Below are positions 15,622-24,486 of a stretch of 64,000 nucleotides of DNA, piece after piece. The first letter of the stretch is position 1. Every line of letters starts with the position of its first letter. The notes beneath the pieces are model-generated. The model had not been told where the DNA came from. It was given only the letters and a program-made list of their open reading frames with translations, and did not search any database. This stretch comes from Nonomuraea muscovyensis (GTDB lineage: Bacteria > Actinomycetota > Actinomycetes > Streptosporangiales > Streptosporangiaceae), in contig NZ_JACHJB010000001.1 of NCBI RefSeq assembly GCF_014207745.1, positions 806,001 through 870,000 of the forward strand, given 5' to 3'. Made by a program: the position numbers and the translations under genes.

Positions 15622-17133
15622 TCACGACAGCCGCACGCTCTGCCTCACCCGGGCCTGGGTGGTGTCGTCACAGGTGTTCCTGGCGCAGAAGTACAGCAGC
15701 AGCAGCGGCTTGGGCTCGCGTTCGACGACGTAGCCGACGAAGCCCAGCCGGGCGCCGCTCTCACGGTCGGTCAGCGAGCCGAGGTAGCGCGTGGCCGGGG
15801 CGTCGCCCGCCTGCTCGGGCACCGGGCCGCTGACGTCGATCTTGCCGGGCAGCAGCCCTTCGAGCATCGCCTTCATCTGGACGTCGGTGGCGGTGGTGCT
15901 GAGCGTGTCGGAGAGCTGCACGTACACGCCCGTGGCGCTGTCGGGCTCCTCGGTGATGATCGGCGCCACGTTCGTCCAGTCGGCGCCCGCCCCGGAGACG
16001 AACAGCGACTCGAAGTCGGCGGCCCGCGGCGAGGCCAGCGCGAACAGGTCCTCGTGCGTGCGCACGGTCCAGCCCTCCGGGTACTCGAAGCTCAGCGGCG
16101 CTGCCGGGGTGCTCTGGTAGCGGGCCCACGACTCGCCCCGCTGGCTGACCACGACCAGCACCACGAGGACGAGAGCCGCGACGGCGGCGGTGATCGTGGC
16201 GGCGATGACGGGCAGCCGGCTCCCGCGCCCCGTACGGCCCGTGCCGCGGCGGCGGGCCGGGAAGGCCGCCGCCACGGGGACGGCCTCCGGCAACCCGCCG
16301 CTGATCGCGTCGCGCAGCGCGGTGACGAACGCCGAGCAGTTCGGGTAGCGCCGCTCGGGCGACTTGGCCAGCGCCCGGGCCATCACCGCGTCCACCTGCG
16401 GCGGCAGCTCCGGCCTCATCTGCGACAGCGGCGTGGGCTGCTCGGCCAGGTGCGCCCACAGCAGCGCGATGTCGTTGTCGCGCTGAAAGGGCAGCCTCCC
16501 GGCCAGCGCCTCGTAGACGACACAGGCCAGGGCGTACTGGTCTGCCCGGCCGTCGATGTGCTCCTTGTTGATCTGCTCGGGCGACATGTAGCGGGGCGTG
16601 CCGATGAACTGGTCGGTCTGGGTCAGCCCGGAGATGGACGTGCGGTGCTTGGTGATGCCGAAGTCGGTGAGGTACACGTGGTCGCCCGCCAGCAGGATGT
16701 TGGCCGGCTTGACGTCGCGGTGGATCAGGTCGTGCGCGTGGGCGGCGTCGAGCGCGGCGGCCACCTGGGCAAAGATCTGGTTGGCCTGCCCGAGCGGCAA
16801 CGGGCCCCGGTCGTTGATGAGGCGGCGCAGGTCGAGCCCGTCCACGTAGCGCATCGCGATGTAGAGCACGCCGTCGGCGTCGGTGTTGGCCTCGTAGATC
16901 GGGATGATGTTGGGGTGCTCGATGCTGGCGACCGTCCTGGACTCCAGGATGAACCTCTGCCGGAAGCGGTCGTCGACGCTGAGCACCGGGTTGAGGATCT
17001 TCAGGGCCACGCGGCGGCTGAGCCGGGGGTCGAGCGCCAGGTAGACGACGGCCATGCCACCCTTGCCGACGATGTCCTCGATGAAGTAGCCGGCCACCTC
17101 CTGGCCCACGAGCGATCGGTCGTTGGCGTGCAT
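15622..17133 (-). CDS. Transmembrane Ser/Thr protein kinase, PknB type
   Basis: Hanks-type kinase, 503 aa. The N-terminal kinase domain carries the glycine loop GKGGMAVVYLA (23-33), K45, catalytic HRDVKPAN (D140) and DFG (157-159), so it should be active. A membrane helix lies at about 308-330, and an extracytoplasmic domain of about 170 residues begins with FEYPEGWTV, a small alpha/beta module rather than PASTA repeats. Two cysteines near the C-terminus may form a disulphide. The start ATG overlaps the TGA of the upstream trypsin-fold gene by one base (TGATG), so the two are translationally coupled. The kinase probably senses or phosphorylates in partnership with that protein. Confidence 0.94.
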   Translation of the reverse strand: MHANDRSLVGQEVAGYFIEDIVGKGGMAVVYLALDPRLSRRVALKILNPVLSVDDRFRQRFILESRTVASIEHPNIIPIYEANTDADGVLYIAMRYVDGLDLRRLINDRGPLPLGQANQIFAQVAAALDAAHAHDLIHRDVKPANILLAGDHVYLTDFGITKHRTSISGLTQTDQFIGTPRYMSPEQINKEHIDGRADQYALACVVYEALAGRLPFQRDNDIALLWAHLAEQPTPLSQMRPELPPQVDAVMARALAKSPERRYPNCSAFVTALRDAISGGLPEAVPVAAAFPARRRGTGRTGRGSRLPVIAATITAAVAALVLVVLVVVSQRGESWARYQSTPAAPLSFEYPEGWTVRTHEDLFALASPRAADFESLFVSGAGADWTNVAPIITEEPDSATGVYVQLSDTLSTTATDVQMKAMLEGLLPGKIDVSGPVPEQAGDAPATRYLGSLTDRESGARLGFVGYVVEREPKPLLLLYFCARNTCDDTTQARVRQSVRLS

Positions 17134-18629
17134 CACGTCTCGCTGGGGTGACCGCAGTAGCCGCAGAACCGGTGGGCCGGCCCCAGCCGCATCCCGCACG
17201 CCGTGCAGTAGACGACCGGGCTCTCCGGCGGGGAGTCGGGGGCGGTCAGCACCTGCTTCTGCTGCGGGATCACCGCGAACGGCTGGGAGCGGCGCACGAC
17301 CACCGTCTGGCTGGCGCCCTCGTCGGGAGGCGGCGAGGGCTGCGTGGCGACCGGCGGTGGGAGCTCCTGCTCCGGCTCGGGCGTGCGGCCTCGCCGCCAG
17401 AGCAGGATCGCCCCGAGGGCCGCCACCACGAACAGCACCCCGGCTGCCACGATGAACGGCCACAGCGGCATCGAGCCGCCCGACGGCGCGACGGCCCGCC
17501 GGGCGCCCAGGTCCTCGGGGCCGCCGCGCCTGGCCAGCGACTCCTTCAGCAGCGCGGCGGCCACCACGTTGCCCGGGTAGAGCTCCAGCACGCGCTGGAA
17601 GCCCGGCGCGGCCTCGGTGAAGTACTTGGTGTGGTAGCGGGTCAGGGCCGCCTCGAACGCCGCGTCGATCGCACCCCGGCGCGGGGCGACCCCGGCCTTG
17701 GTCAGCGCGCCGGTGACCTCGCGGACGCCGATCATCCTGGCGTCCTTGCCGCCGCCGATCAGTATGCCGATCACGTGGCCGTCCTTGTCGCCGATGACGG
17801 GGGCGCCGCGCATGCCGCGGTCGGCCAGGCCGCCCAGCTTGACGGGCTCGTCCACCTTCTTGTCGGGGTCGAGGAACGGCCTGCCGGTCTCGCCCGTCCC
17901 GCCGCCCCTGCCCAGGTGGGCGATCTCCACCGTGTACGGCACGTCCGCCCCGGGCCGGCCGAGGAAGCCGGCCACGCCGACCGGCGAGCCCTGCGCCTCG
18001 GGCACCTTGTCGGCGAGCGGCGCGGTGGGCAGGCCGACGCTGCCGACGACCCGGCTTGACGTCATCAGCACGGCCGGGCTGTCGGGCCGCGGCCCGGCCT
18101 TGACCAGGTCGGCCTTGAGTCCCTTGGGGTCGGCGGGCGAGACGTTGGGGAAGACCGTGATGTCGGTGGTGACGTCGATGATGCAGGTGGCCCGCGACGA
18201 CAGGGGCGGGTAGCACTGCTTGAGGTGCCGGTCGAGCACGTCGTCCTTGAGCGAGTGCCGCTCGAAGTCGGCCGGGATCTTCACGTCGTGGTGCTCGGCG
18301 AAGATCTTGTTGGCCGCGTAGACCGCCACGTCCTGCTCGCTCTTGACGGTCCGGGTGAGCGTGACGATGGCGCCCTCGGGACTGACGACGGTGCCGGTGC
18401 CGGCGCCGATGGGCACGTCGTAGGAGCGCTCGACGTGGACGAGATCGCCGATGTGGTCGAGGAGCGTGATGTCCACGTGCGCCGTGGCCTCGACGCGCAC
18501 CACGGCGGGGGTCACCAGGTCGGTGATGCCGCTCGGGTGGTCGTGCGCCATCGCGGGCAGGGCGGCGGGCAGCACCGCCATCGCCAGGGCGAGCGCCGCT
18601 CCACCGGCCAGAGCTGTGAGACGCGCCAT
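17133..18629 (-). CDS. Membrane-anchored trypsin-fold protein with C-terminal zinc ribbon, probable pseudoprotease
   Basis: Protein of 498 aa with a signal peptide (1-28), an extracytoplasmic trypsin/DegP-like domain (about 35-315), a helical stretch, a membrane helix (388-410) and a cytoplasmic tail ending in a zinc ribbon (C475, C478, C489, C492). The domain keeps the fold landmark GTGTVVSPEGAIVT, but the position that normally holds the catalytic His (as in TNAHV) reads LTRTV. The GxSGGP motif is GMRGAP (272-277), so the nucleophile Ser is replaced by Arg. It is therefore likely catalytically dead and may act as a sensor. ATG 18629 is chosen for GGGAG 7 nt upstream. The stop overlaps the start of the kinase gene. 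Confidence 0.8.
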   Translation of the reverse strand: MARLTALAGGAALALAMAVLPAALPAMAHDHPSGITDLVTPAVVRVEATAHVDITLLDHIGDLVHVERSYDVPIGAGTGTVVSPEGAIVTLTRTVKSEQDVAVYAANKIFAEHHDVKIPADFERHSLKDDVLDRHLKQCYPPLSSRATCIIDVTTDITVFPNVSPADPKGLKADLVKAGPRPDSPAVLMTSSRVVGSVGLPTAPLADKVPEAQGSPVGVAGFLGRPGADVPYTVEIAHLGRGGGTGETGRPFLDPDKKVDEPVKLGGLADRGMRGAPVIGDKDGHVIGILIGGGKDARMIGVREVTGALTKAGVAPRRGAIDAAFEAALTRYHTKYFTEAAPGFQRVLELYPGNVVAAALLKESLARRGGPEDLGARRAVAPSGGSMPLWPFIVAAGVLFVVAALGAILLWRRGRTPEPEQELPPPVATQPSPPPDEGASQTVVVRRSQPFAVIPQQKQVLTAPDSPPESPVVYCTACGMRLGPAHRFCGYCGHPSET

Positions 18630-18704
18630 CGCCGCTCCCGGTTTCGCAAGGGATATCACAAGGGTCCCCATCAGCTGCCGTAAGTCAAGAGACAGCAAAA
18701 TAGA

Positions 18705-18714
18705 CAAGCGCTTG
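18705..18714. promoter_or_regulatory. CAAGCGCTTG palindromic operator before hydantoinase genes
   Basis: This perfect 10-bp palindrome lies 22 nt upstream of the hydantoinase start. The same core occurs twice at 30639-30688. It resembles TetR-family operators such as the CAAG-NN-CTTG class (KstR2-like). The regulator gene is not next to it. Confidence 0.55.
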
Positions 18715-18736
18715 CTTGACTGGCTACCGTACGGAG

Positions 18737-20755
18737 ATGGGGTACGCGATCGGCGTGGACGTCGGCGGCACCTTCACCGACGTGGTCCTGCGCAGCCCCG
18801 CGGGGGCGGTCACGGTGGCCAAGTGTTTGAGCACCCACGACGACCCCATCGTGGGGATCGCAACGGGCGTTACGCGGGTGCTCGGCGACCTCGACCCCGC
18901 TCTCGTCACCCGCGTCGTCCACGCCACCACGCTGGCCACGAACGCGGTGCTCGAACGCAGAGGCGCGCGGGTGGCCTTCGTCACCACCCGCGGGTTCCGG
19001 TCGGTCGTCCCGCTGGGGCGCTACGCCCGGGTCGAGGAGGACCGCTACGACCTGCGCTTCACGCCGCCGCCCCCGCCGGTGGACCCGGCCGACTGCTTCG
19101 AGGTGGTGGAACGGGTCTCGGCGCGCGGGGAGGTCATGACGCCGCTCGACCCCGGCTCCGTACGGCGGGCGGCCCGCGAGATCGCCCGCCGCGGCATCAC
19201 CTCGGCGGCCGTCTGCCTGCTGCACTCCTACGCCAACCCGGCGCACGAGCGGCAGGTGGCGGCGATCCTGCGCGAGTCGGTGCCGGACGTCGTCGCCTCG
19301 TCGCAGGTGTGGCCGGAGATGCGCGAGTACGAGCGGGCCACCACGACCATCATGTCCGCCTACATCGGGCCGCTCATGGCCTCGTACCTGTCGCGGCTGC
19401 GCGACCGGCTGGCCGAGCTGGGGGTGCGGGCGCCGGTGCACGTCATGGAGTCCGGCGGCGGCGTCGTCTCCGCCGAACTGGCCGCCCGGCGGGCGGTCGC
19501 GACGATCGAGTCGGGGCCCGCGGCGGGGGTGCTGGCGGCGGCGGGCGCCGGGTTCCCGGACGTGATCTCGTTCGACATGGGCGGCACCACGGCCAAGGCG
19601 TGCGCGGTGCGCGGCGGCCGGCCGGAGGTCACGCACGAGTTCCACGTGGGCGGCACGGGCAGCTTCGGCGGCCGGCGGGCCGGCACCGGGGTGCCGATCA
19701 AGACGCCCGCCATCGACCTGGCGGAGGTGGGCGCGGGCGGCGGCAGCATCGCCTGGCTGGACGCGGCCGGGGCGCTGCGCGTCGGCCCGCGCTCGGCCGG
19801 CTCCTCCCCCGGCCCGGCCTGCTACGGCCTCGGCGGCGCCGACCCGACCGTGACCGACGCGAACCTCGTGCTCGGCTACCTCGGCTCGGCGACCATCCCG
19901 CTGTCGCCGCCGCTCGCCGAGAAAGCCCTGGACCGGCTGGCCGGGCCGCTCGGCGTCTCCCGGGCGGAGGCGGCGCTCGCGGTGCACACGATCGTCAGCG
20001 CCGCGATGGCCTCGGCCGTGCACGTGGTGACCGTGCAGCGCGGGATCGACCCGCGGGGGTTCGCGCTGGTGGCCTCCGGCGGGGCGGGCCCGATGCACGC
20101 GGCGCGGGTGGCCGGGCGGTTCGGCATCGGGCGGGTCGTCGTGCCGGCGCACTGCGGGGTGGCGTCGGCGGCGGGGCTGCTGGCGGGCGCGCTGTCGACC
20201 GACCGGGTGCTGTCGCGGCTCGACGCCGCCGACCCGGCCGGGCTCCTGGACGCGCTGGCGCGGGAGGCGGCCGGCGACCTGGGCGTGTCACCGGCCGATC
20301 CGGGGGTGCGGGTGGAGCGGTCGGTGGACGTCCGGTTCCGGGGGCAGTCGCACGAGCTGACGGTGCCGTGGAGCCCGTCGCCGGAGGTGCTGGAGTCGGG
20401 GTTCTTCGCGCGGTACGCCCAGGTGTACGGGATCGAGCAGCGGGGCGAGGTGGATCTCGTCGGCTACCGCGTCCGTGTCACCCTCCCCCCGCCCCCCGCC
20501 CCGCCGCCGGCCGCCGCGACCCCGACGACCCCGACGACCGCGCCGCCCCCGGGCACGCGGGCGGCGTACTTCCCCGAGCTGGGCGGCTACACCGCCGTCC
20601 CCGTGCACACCCGCGCCGGCCTGCCGGCCGCGCTGCCCGGCCCGGCCGTCGTCGAGGACCCGGAGTCCACGATCGTCGTGCCGCCCGGCTGGACCGCTTC
20701 CCCCGGCTCGGCCGGAGCCGTCCACCTGCTGCGCGAGGAGGCCCCGGATGCGTGA
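18737..20755 (+). CDS. Hydantoinase/oxoprolinase subunit A
   Basis: ATP-dependent amidohydrolase A subunit (HyuA/AcxA-like), 672 aa, which with subunit B opens hydantoin or 5-oxoproline rings or carboxylates ketones in related enzymes. The ASKHA nucleotide-binding motif DVGGTFTDVVL is at the N-terminus, FDMGGTTAK marks the second phosphate loop and VASGGAGPMHA the adenosine region. ATG 18737 is chosen. The C-terminal part has a Pro/Thr-rich insert around residue 590. Its stop lies 8 nt inside the B-subunit gene. A palindromic operator upstream suggests induction by substrate. Confidence 0.92.
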   Translation: MGYAIGVDVGGTFTDVVLRSPAGAVTVAKCLSTHDDPIVGIATGVTRVLGDLDPALVTRVVHATTLATNAVLERRGARVAFVTTRGFRSVVPLGRYARVEEDRYDLRFTPPPPPVDPADCFEVVERVSARGEVMTPLDPGSVRRAAREIARRGITSAAVCLLHSYANPAHERQVAAILRESVPDVVASSQVWPEMREYERATTTIMSAYIGPLMASYLSRLRDRLAELGVRAPVHVMESGGGVVSAELAARRAVATIESGPAAGVLAAAGAGFPDVISFDMGGTTAKACAVRGGRPEVTHEFHVGGTGSFGGRRAGTGVPIKTPAIDLAEVGAGGGSIAWLDAAGALRVGPRSAGSSPGPACYGLGGADPTVTDANLVLGYLGSATIPLSPPLAEKALDRLAGPLGVSRAEAALAVHTIVSAAMASAVHVVTVQRGIDPRGFALVASGGAGPMHAARVAGRFGIGRVVVPAHCGVASAAGLLAGALSTDRVLSRLDAADPAGLLDALAREAAGDLGVSPADPGVRVERSVDVRFRGQSHELTVPWSPSPEVLESGFFARYAQVYGIEQRGEVDLVGYRVRVTLPPPPAPPPAAATPTTPTTAPPPGTRAAYFPELGGYTAVPVHTRAGLPAALPGPAVVEDPESTIVVPPGWTASPGSAGAVHLLREEAPDA

Positions 20756-22433
20756 CACGCTGACCGCCGAGGTGCTGCGCAACGCGCTCATGGTCGCCGC
20801 CGAGGAGGCCAGCATCGTCGTGGTCCGTTCGGCGTACTCCACGTTCATCGTCGAGGGCTCCGACGCCTCCGCCGCCATCCTGGACGCGCGCGGGCGGCTG
20901 GTCGCGCAGTCCGTGGCGACCACGCTCATGAACAGCATGGCGCTGCGGGCCGCCCTGCCCGAGCTGCTGAAGGACGTCCCGCCCGGCACGATGTCGCCCG
21001 GCGAGGTGTACGTGCTCAACGACGCCTACCGCGGCGGCGTGCACACCAACGACCTGCTGGTCTACCGGCCCGTCTTCGCCGGCGGCGCCCCGGCCTACTT
21101 CACCGCCACCATGATCCACGTCTCGGACCTGGGCGGGCTGTCCGCCGGCGGCATGGCGCCGCTGGCCACGGACGTCTTCCTCGAAGGGCTCCAGCTCCCG
21201 CCGGTCCGCCTGGCCACCGCCGCCGGCCTGGAACCCGCCGTCGAGGCGATCCTGCGGGCCAACAGCCGAACCCCGGACAAGGTCATGGGCGACGTGCGGG
21301 CGCTCGTCGCCGGCACGGCCGTGGCCGCCGCCCGGCTGGGCGCCCTCATCGGCGAGTATGGCGAGGCCGGCCTCGCCGCGGGGATCGACGACTACCTGGA
21401 CCACACCGAGGCGATGACCCGGGCGGCGCTGGCCGAGCTGCCCCGGGGCCGGTTCGAGGCGGCGTACCCGATCGACGACGACGGGATCACGCCCGGCGTG
21501 GCGCACCACGTGCGGGTGGCGGTGACGGTCGGCGACGGCGGCGTGGTGGTGGACTTCGCCGGGACCGGCCCGCAGGTGCCGGCGGCGATCAACGCCTCGG
21601 CGTCCCAGTCGCTGGCGGCGGCCGTGTTCGCCGTGCGCTGCTTCCTCGACCCGGCGCTGCCCATGAACGACGGCTGCCTGCGCGCGCTCGACGTGCGACT
21701 GCCGGAGGGGTCGCTGCTCAACGCCCGCTCCCCCCACCCGTGCGGCGGCCGGTACGTGCCCATCTACGCGGCCATGGAGGCCGTCTTCCAGGCGCTGTCG
21801 GACGCCGTGCCGGAGCGGGCCATCGCGGCCAGCGGCATCCTGCAGCCGTTCTCGATCGCTGCCGTGGGCGCGCCGTACTGGATCCACCTCGCCTACGACT
21901 TCGGCGGCGTCGGTGCGCGGCAGGGGCTCGACGGGCCGGACGCGACGGGCGTGCACTTCGGCATCGGCCGCAACTCGGTGCCCCAGGCCGAGCCGGTGGA
22001 GAGCCGCTGCCCGCTCGTGGTGGAGTCGATCGAGACGATCCCCGACTCGGGCGGACCCGGCCGGTGGCGGGGCGGGCTCGGCTCGCGCACCGTCTACCGG
22101 TTCCTGGCCGAGTGCCACGTCACCACACGGGGCGACCGCCTGCGGCTGCCCCCGCCGGGCCGCGACGGCGGCCTGCCGGGACGGGTGGGCGGCTTCCTGC
22201 GACGCGGCCGGGACGGGCGGCTGGAACGGCTCGCGGCCAAGGTGAACAACGTCCGCTTCGCGGCGGGCGAGGCGTTCGTGGTGGAGACGACGGGCGGCGG
22301 CGGCATCGGCCCGCCCGGGGAGCGCGATCCCGGGGCGGTGGCGGCCGACCTGGCGTCGGGCCGCGTCACCCGGCGGGGCGCCGAGGAGGACTACGGGGTC
22401 CGGGTCACGGCGGACGGCTCGCTCAGCCGCTAG
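20748..22433 (+). CDS. Hydantoinase/oxoprolinase subunit B
   Basis: HyuB-type partner subunit, 561 aa, usual length for the family. Recognisable blocks are LNDAYRGGVHTNDLLVYRPV, FTATMIHVSDLGG and CGGRYVPIYAAMEAVF. GGGGIGPPGERDP near the C-terminus is the glycine-rich family end. The 8-nt overlap with subunit A indicates coupled translation of a heteromeric enzyme. The exact substrate cannot be told from the sequence. The gene meets the convergent Uma2 gene tail to tail, with overlapping stop codons. Confidence 0.92.
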   Translation: MRDTLTAEVLRNALMVAAEEASIVVVRSAYSTFIVEGSDASAAILDARGRLVAQSVATTLMNSMALRAALPELLKDVPPGTMSPGEVYVLNDAYRGGVHTNDLLVYRPVFAGGAPAYFTATMIHVSDLGGLSAGGMAPLATDVFLEGLQLPPVRLATAAGLEPAVEAILRANSRTPDKVMGDVRALVAGTAVAAARLGALIGEYGEAGLAAGIDDYLDHTEAMTRAALAELPRGRFEAAYPIDDDGITPGVAHHVRVAVTVGDGGVVVDFAGTGPQVPAAINASASQSLAAAVFAVRCFLDPALPMNDGCLRALDVRLPEGSLLNARSPHPCGGRYVPIYAAMEAVFQALSDAVPERAIAASGILQPFSIAAVGAPYWIHLAYDFGGVGARQGLDGPDATGVHFGIGRNSVPQAEPVESRCPLVVESIETIPDSGGPGRWRGGLGSRTVYRFLAECHVTTRGDRLRLPPPGRDGGLPGRVGGFLRRGRDGRLERLAAKVNNVRFAAGEAFVVETTGGGGIGPPGERDPGAVAADLASGRVTRRGAEEDYGVRVTADGSLSR

Positions 22434-23047
22434 GCGATCAGATCGGCGGGGTCGAAGCTGATGGTGTACGGCTGCTGCAGGGTGACGACGGTTCCGGCCT
22501 TGTACGCGACCGGCGGTCCGTAGGTCTTGCCGTCGAGCTCGTAGACGTAGAGGGCGGGGCCTTCGGCAAGCTCGATCCGCCAGTAGGAGGGGATGCCGAC
22601 CGCCGCGTAGGCACTCGCCTTGAGGGCCCGGTCGCGCCCCTGCGTGCTGGGGCTCACCACCTCTATCGCCAGCCGGACATCGCTGGGGGAGAACATCAGC
22701 GGAACAGACTCCACCGATGCCTTCGGCACCACCACGATGTCGGGGATGTAGTAGTCCTTGTCACTCACCCGCAGATTCACGGTCGTGAGCGGCACCAGGT
22801 CCGGGGGGCTCGCTCGTCTCAGCACATAGAGCATCTCGGTGATGGCGAGCTGGTGCAGGGGGGTGGGGGCAGGGCTCACCAGAAGGCTCCCGTTGAAGAG
22901 CTCATAGCGGTTCCCGTCGTCGGGGAACTTGAGCAGGTCGTCGACAGTGAAGGGTGGCACGCCGGGAAGGACCGTGCGCCCGGTGGTCGGTTCGGTCGTC
23001 GCCATCGCGGTCACCTGCTCATTGTCGCGGATCTCGCCTTCGCCCAC
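22430..23047 (-). CDS. Uma2 family endonuclease-fold protein
   Basis: DUF820/Uma2 protein of 205 aa with the PD-(D/E)xK nuclease fold. YELFNGSLLVSP, YIPDIVVV and LAIEVVSPST carry the family's conserved acidic residues, and a Lys follows in RALKAS. Such proteins are common and multi-copy in actinomycetes and cyanobacteria; their biological role is unknown. GTG 23047 has GGGGAAG upstream; ATG 23005 is an alternative. The last bases overlap the end of the convergent hydantoinase B gene. Confidence 0.88.
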   Translation of the reverse strand: MGEGEIRDNEQVTAMATTEPTTGRTVLPGVPPFTVDDLLKFPDDGNRYELFNGSLLVSPAPTPLHQLAITEMLYVLRRASPPDLVPLTTVNLRVSDKDYYIPDIVVVPKASVESVPLMFSPSDVRLAIEVVSPSTQGRDRALKASAYAAVGIPSYWRIELAEGPALYVYELDGKTYGPPVAYKAGTVVTLQQPYTISFDPADLIA

Positions 23048-23074
23048 ATGCTACTTCCCCATTTTCCGTGACCG

Positions 23075-23716
23075 TCAGTCACGGCCGTGCCACTCTTCGG
23101 CGCCGCGGCGGACGGCGGCGTGGACGGCGCGGGCGAGGCGGGCGCCCCAGGTCGAGCGGGGCCCGGCGAACGGCTCCTGGGGCCCGTCCGCGCGGACCGC
23201 TACGCAGACCGCGTCCGAGGCGGTGCCCGTGCCCGGGTAGCCCACCTCCACCAGGGCCTGGGTCTTGGCCTCCGTCACCGTCATGACGGCGTTGACCAGG
23301 GCGGCGTCGGTCATCGCGACCGGTAAGGCGGCGATGATGTTGATCGTGCCCGGGCGGGGCGACAGCATGGGCGCGAGCTCCGGGTCGGCGGCGCCCTCGG
23401 GGGCGGCGGCCCAGGTGGGGACGCGCAGCCCGACCGTGGCCACCGCGCGCACCCCGGCGTCCTCCGCCACGACGTGCCGGCCGACCTCGGCGGCCGTCAT
23501 CATGCCGACGCCCTCCCCGGGGGGCGCCAGCGAGGCGAGGTGGTCGGCCGGGTCCATGCGCGCGTAGCCGGCCACGACCTGGGCGTTCAGCACCCAGGCG
23601 CGCCGCCCGATGCCGCCGCCGAGGATGGCCGAGGAGATCATCCGCCAGCCCGGCCCGAACTCCCACAGCAGCGCCCCCAGCCGCGCGCCGTCCTCGACGC
23701 GATGGGTGAGCTTCAC
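23075..23716 (-). CDS. cbiZ: Adenosylcobinamide amidohydrolase
   Basis: CbiZ-type enzyme of 213 aa that cleaves the amide of salvaged (pseudo)cobinamides to give adenosylcobyric acid for rebuilding B12. Family features seen are SSAILGGGIGRRAWVLNAQV, MMTAAEVGRH and the TINIIAALPVAMTDAALVNA block, then TVTEAKTQAL. GTG 23716 follows GGGGAGGA and its GTGA overlaps the ATPase stop. It is the last gene of the corrinoid uptake operon, so it acts on freshly imported corrinoids. Confidence 0.92.
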   Translation of the reverse strand: MKLTHRVEDGARLGALLWEFGPGWRMISSAILGGGIGRRAWVLNAQVVAGYARMDPADHLASLAPPGEGVGMMTAAEVGRHVVAEDAGVRAVATVGLRVPTWAAAPEGAADPELAPMLSPRPGTINIIAALPVAMTDAALVNAVMTVTEAKTQALVEVGYPGTGTASDAVCVAVRADGPQEPFAGPRSTWGARLARAVHAAVRRGAEEWHGRD

Positions 23717-24486
23717 GGTCCTCCCCTGACGAGATGGACGACGGGCCGCCCGTCGGGGCCCGGCTCGATCGTGACATGGGCGCCGAAGTGCGCGCCGACG
23801 AGGGTTTCGGTGAGCACCTGGCCGGGTTCGCCGACGGCCACGGCGCGGCCCGCGGCGAGCAGGAGCAGCCGGTCGGCGTACAGGCCGGCGACGGTCAGGT
23901 CGTGCAGGGTGGTGACGACGGTCAGGCCGTCGGCGAGCCGCAGGCGGTCGACGAGTTCGAGCACCTGCTGCTGGTGTCCGAGGTCGAGGGCGGTGGTGGG
24001 CTCGTCGAGGAGCAGCACGGGCGCCTGCTGGGCGAGCGCCCTGGCCAGCACGACGCGCTGGCGTTCGCCGCCGGACAGCTCGCCGGCGCGCCGCGCCGCC
24101 AGGCCGGTCAGGTCGAGCCGGTCGAGCACGGAGGCCGTGATCTCCTTGTCGCGGCGGCTCTCCCGGCCCAGGTACGGGATGTACGGGGTGCGGCCCAGCA
24201 GCGCGTACTCGAACACGGTCATGTCGGGCGGCAGGGCGGGGGTCTGCGGCGCGTACGCCACGAGGCGGGCCCGCTCGCGCGGCCGGAGGGCATCGCCCGG
24301 CCGGCCGTCGAGGATGACCTCGCCCCGGTGGGCGACGAGGCCCATCACGGCCTTGACGAGGGTGGACTTGCCGGCGCCGTTCGGGCCGATCACGGCCAGC
24401 CACTCGCCGCGCCGCACCCGCAGCCCGACCTCGGTGAGCACCTCGCGCTCGCCGAGGCGCACCGACAGGGCGTCGGTCTCGATCAT
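23713..24486 (-). CDS. btuD: Corrinoid ABC transporter ATPase
   Basis: ATP-binding subunit of about 257 aa for B12/cobinamide import. Walker A is GPNGAGKST, the Q-loop AYAPQTPALPP, the signature LSGGERQRVVLARAL, Walker B VLLLDEPTTALDL and the switch His is in TTLHDLT. ATG 24486 overlaps the stop of the permease gene (ATGA). Assignment to corrinoids rather than siderophores rests on the riboswitch and the cbiZ partner. Confidence 0.93.
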   Translation of the reverse strand: MIETDALSVRLGEREVLTEVGLRVRRGEWLAVIGPNGAGKSTLVKAVMGLVAHRGEVILDGRPGDALRPRERARLVAYAPQTPALPPDMTVFEYALLGRTPYIPYLGRESRRDKEITASVLDRLDLTGLAARRAGELSGGERQRVVLARALAQQAPVLLLDEPTTALDLGHQQQVLELVDRLRLADGLTVVTTLHDLTVAGLYADRLLLLAAGRAVAVGEPGQVLTETLVGAHFGAHVTIEPGPDGRPVVHLVRGGP

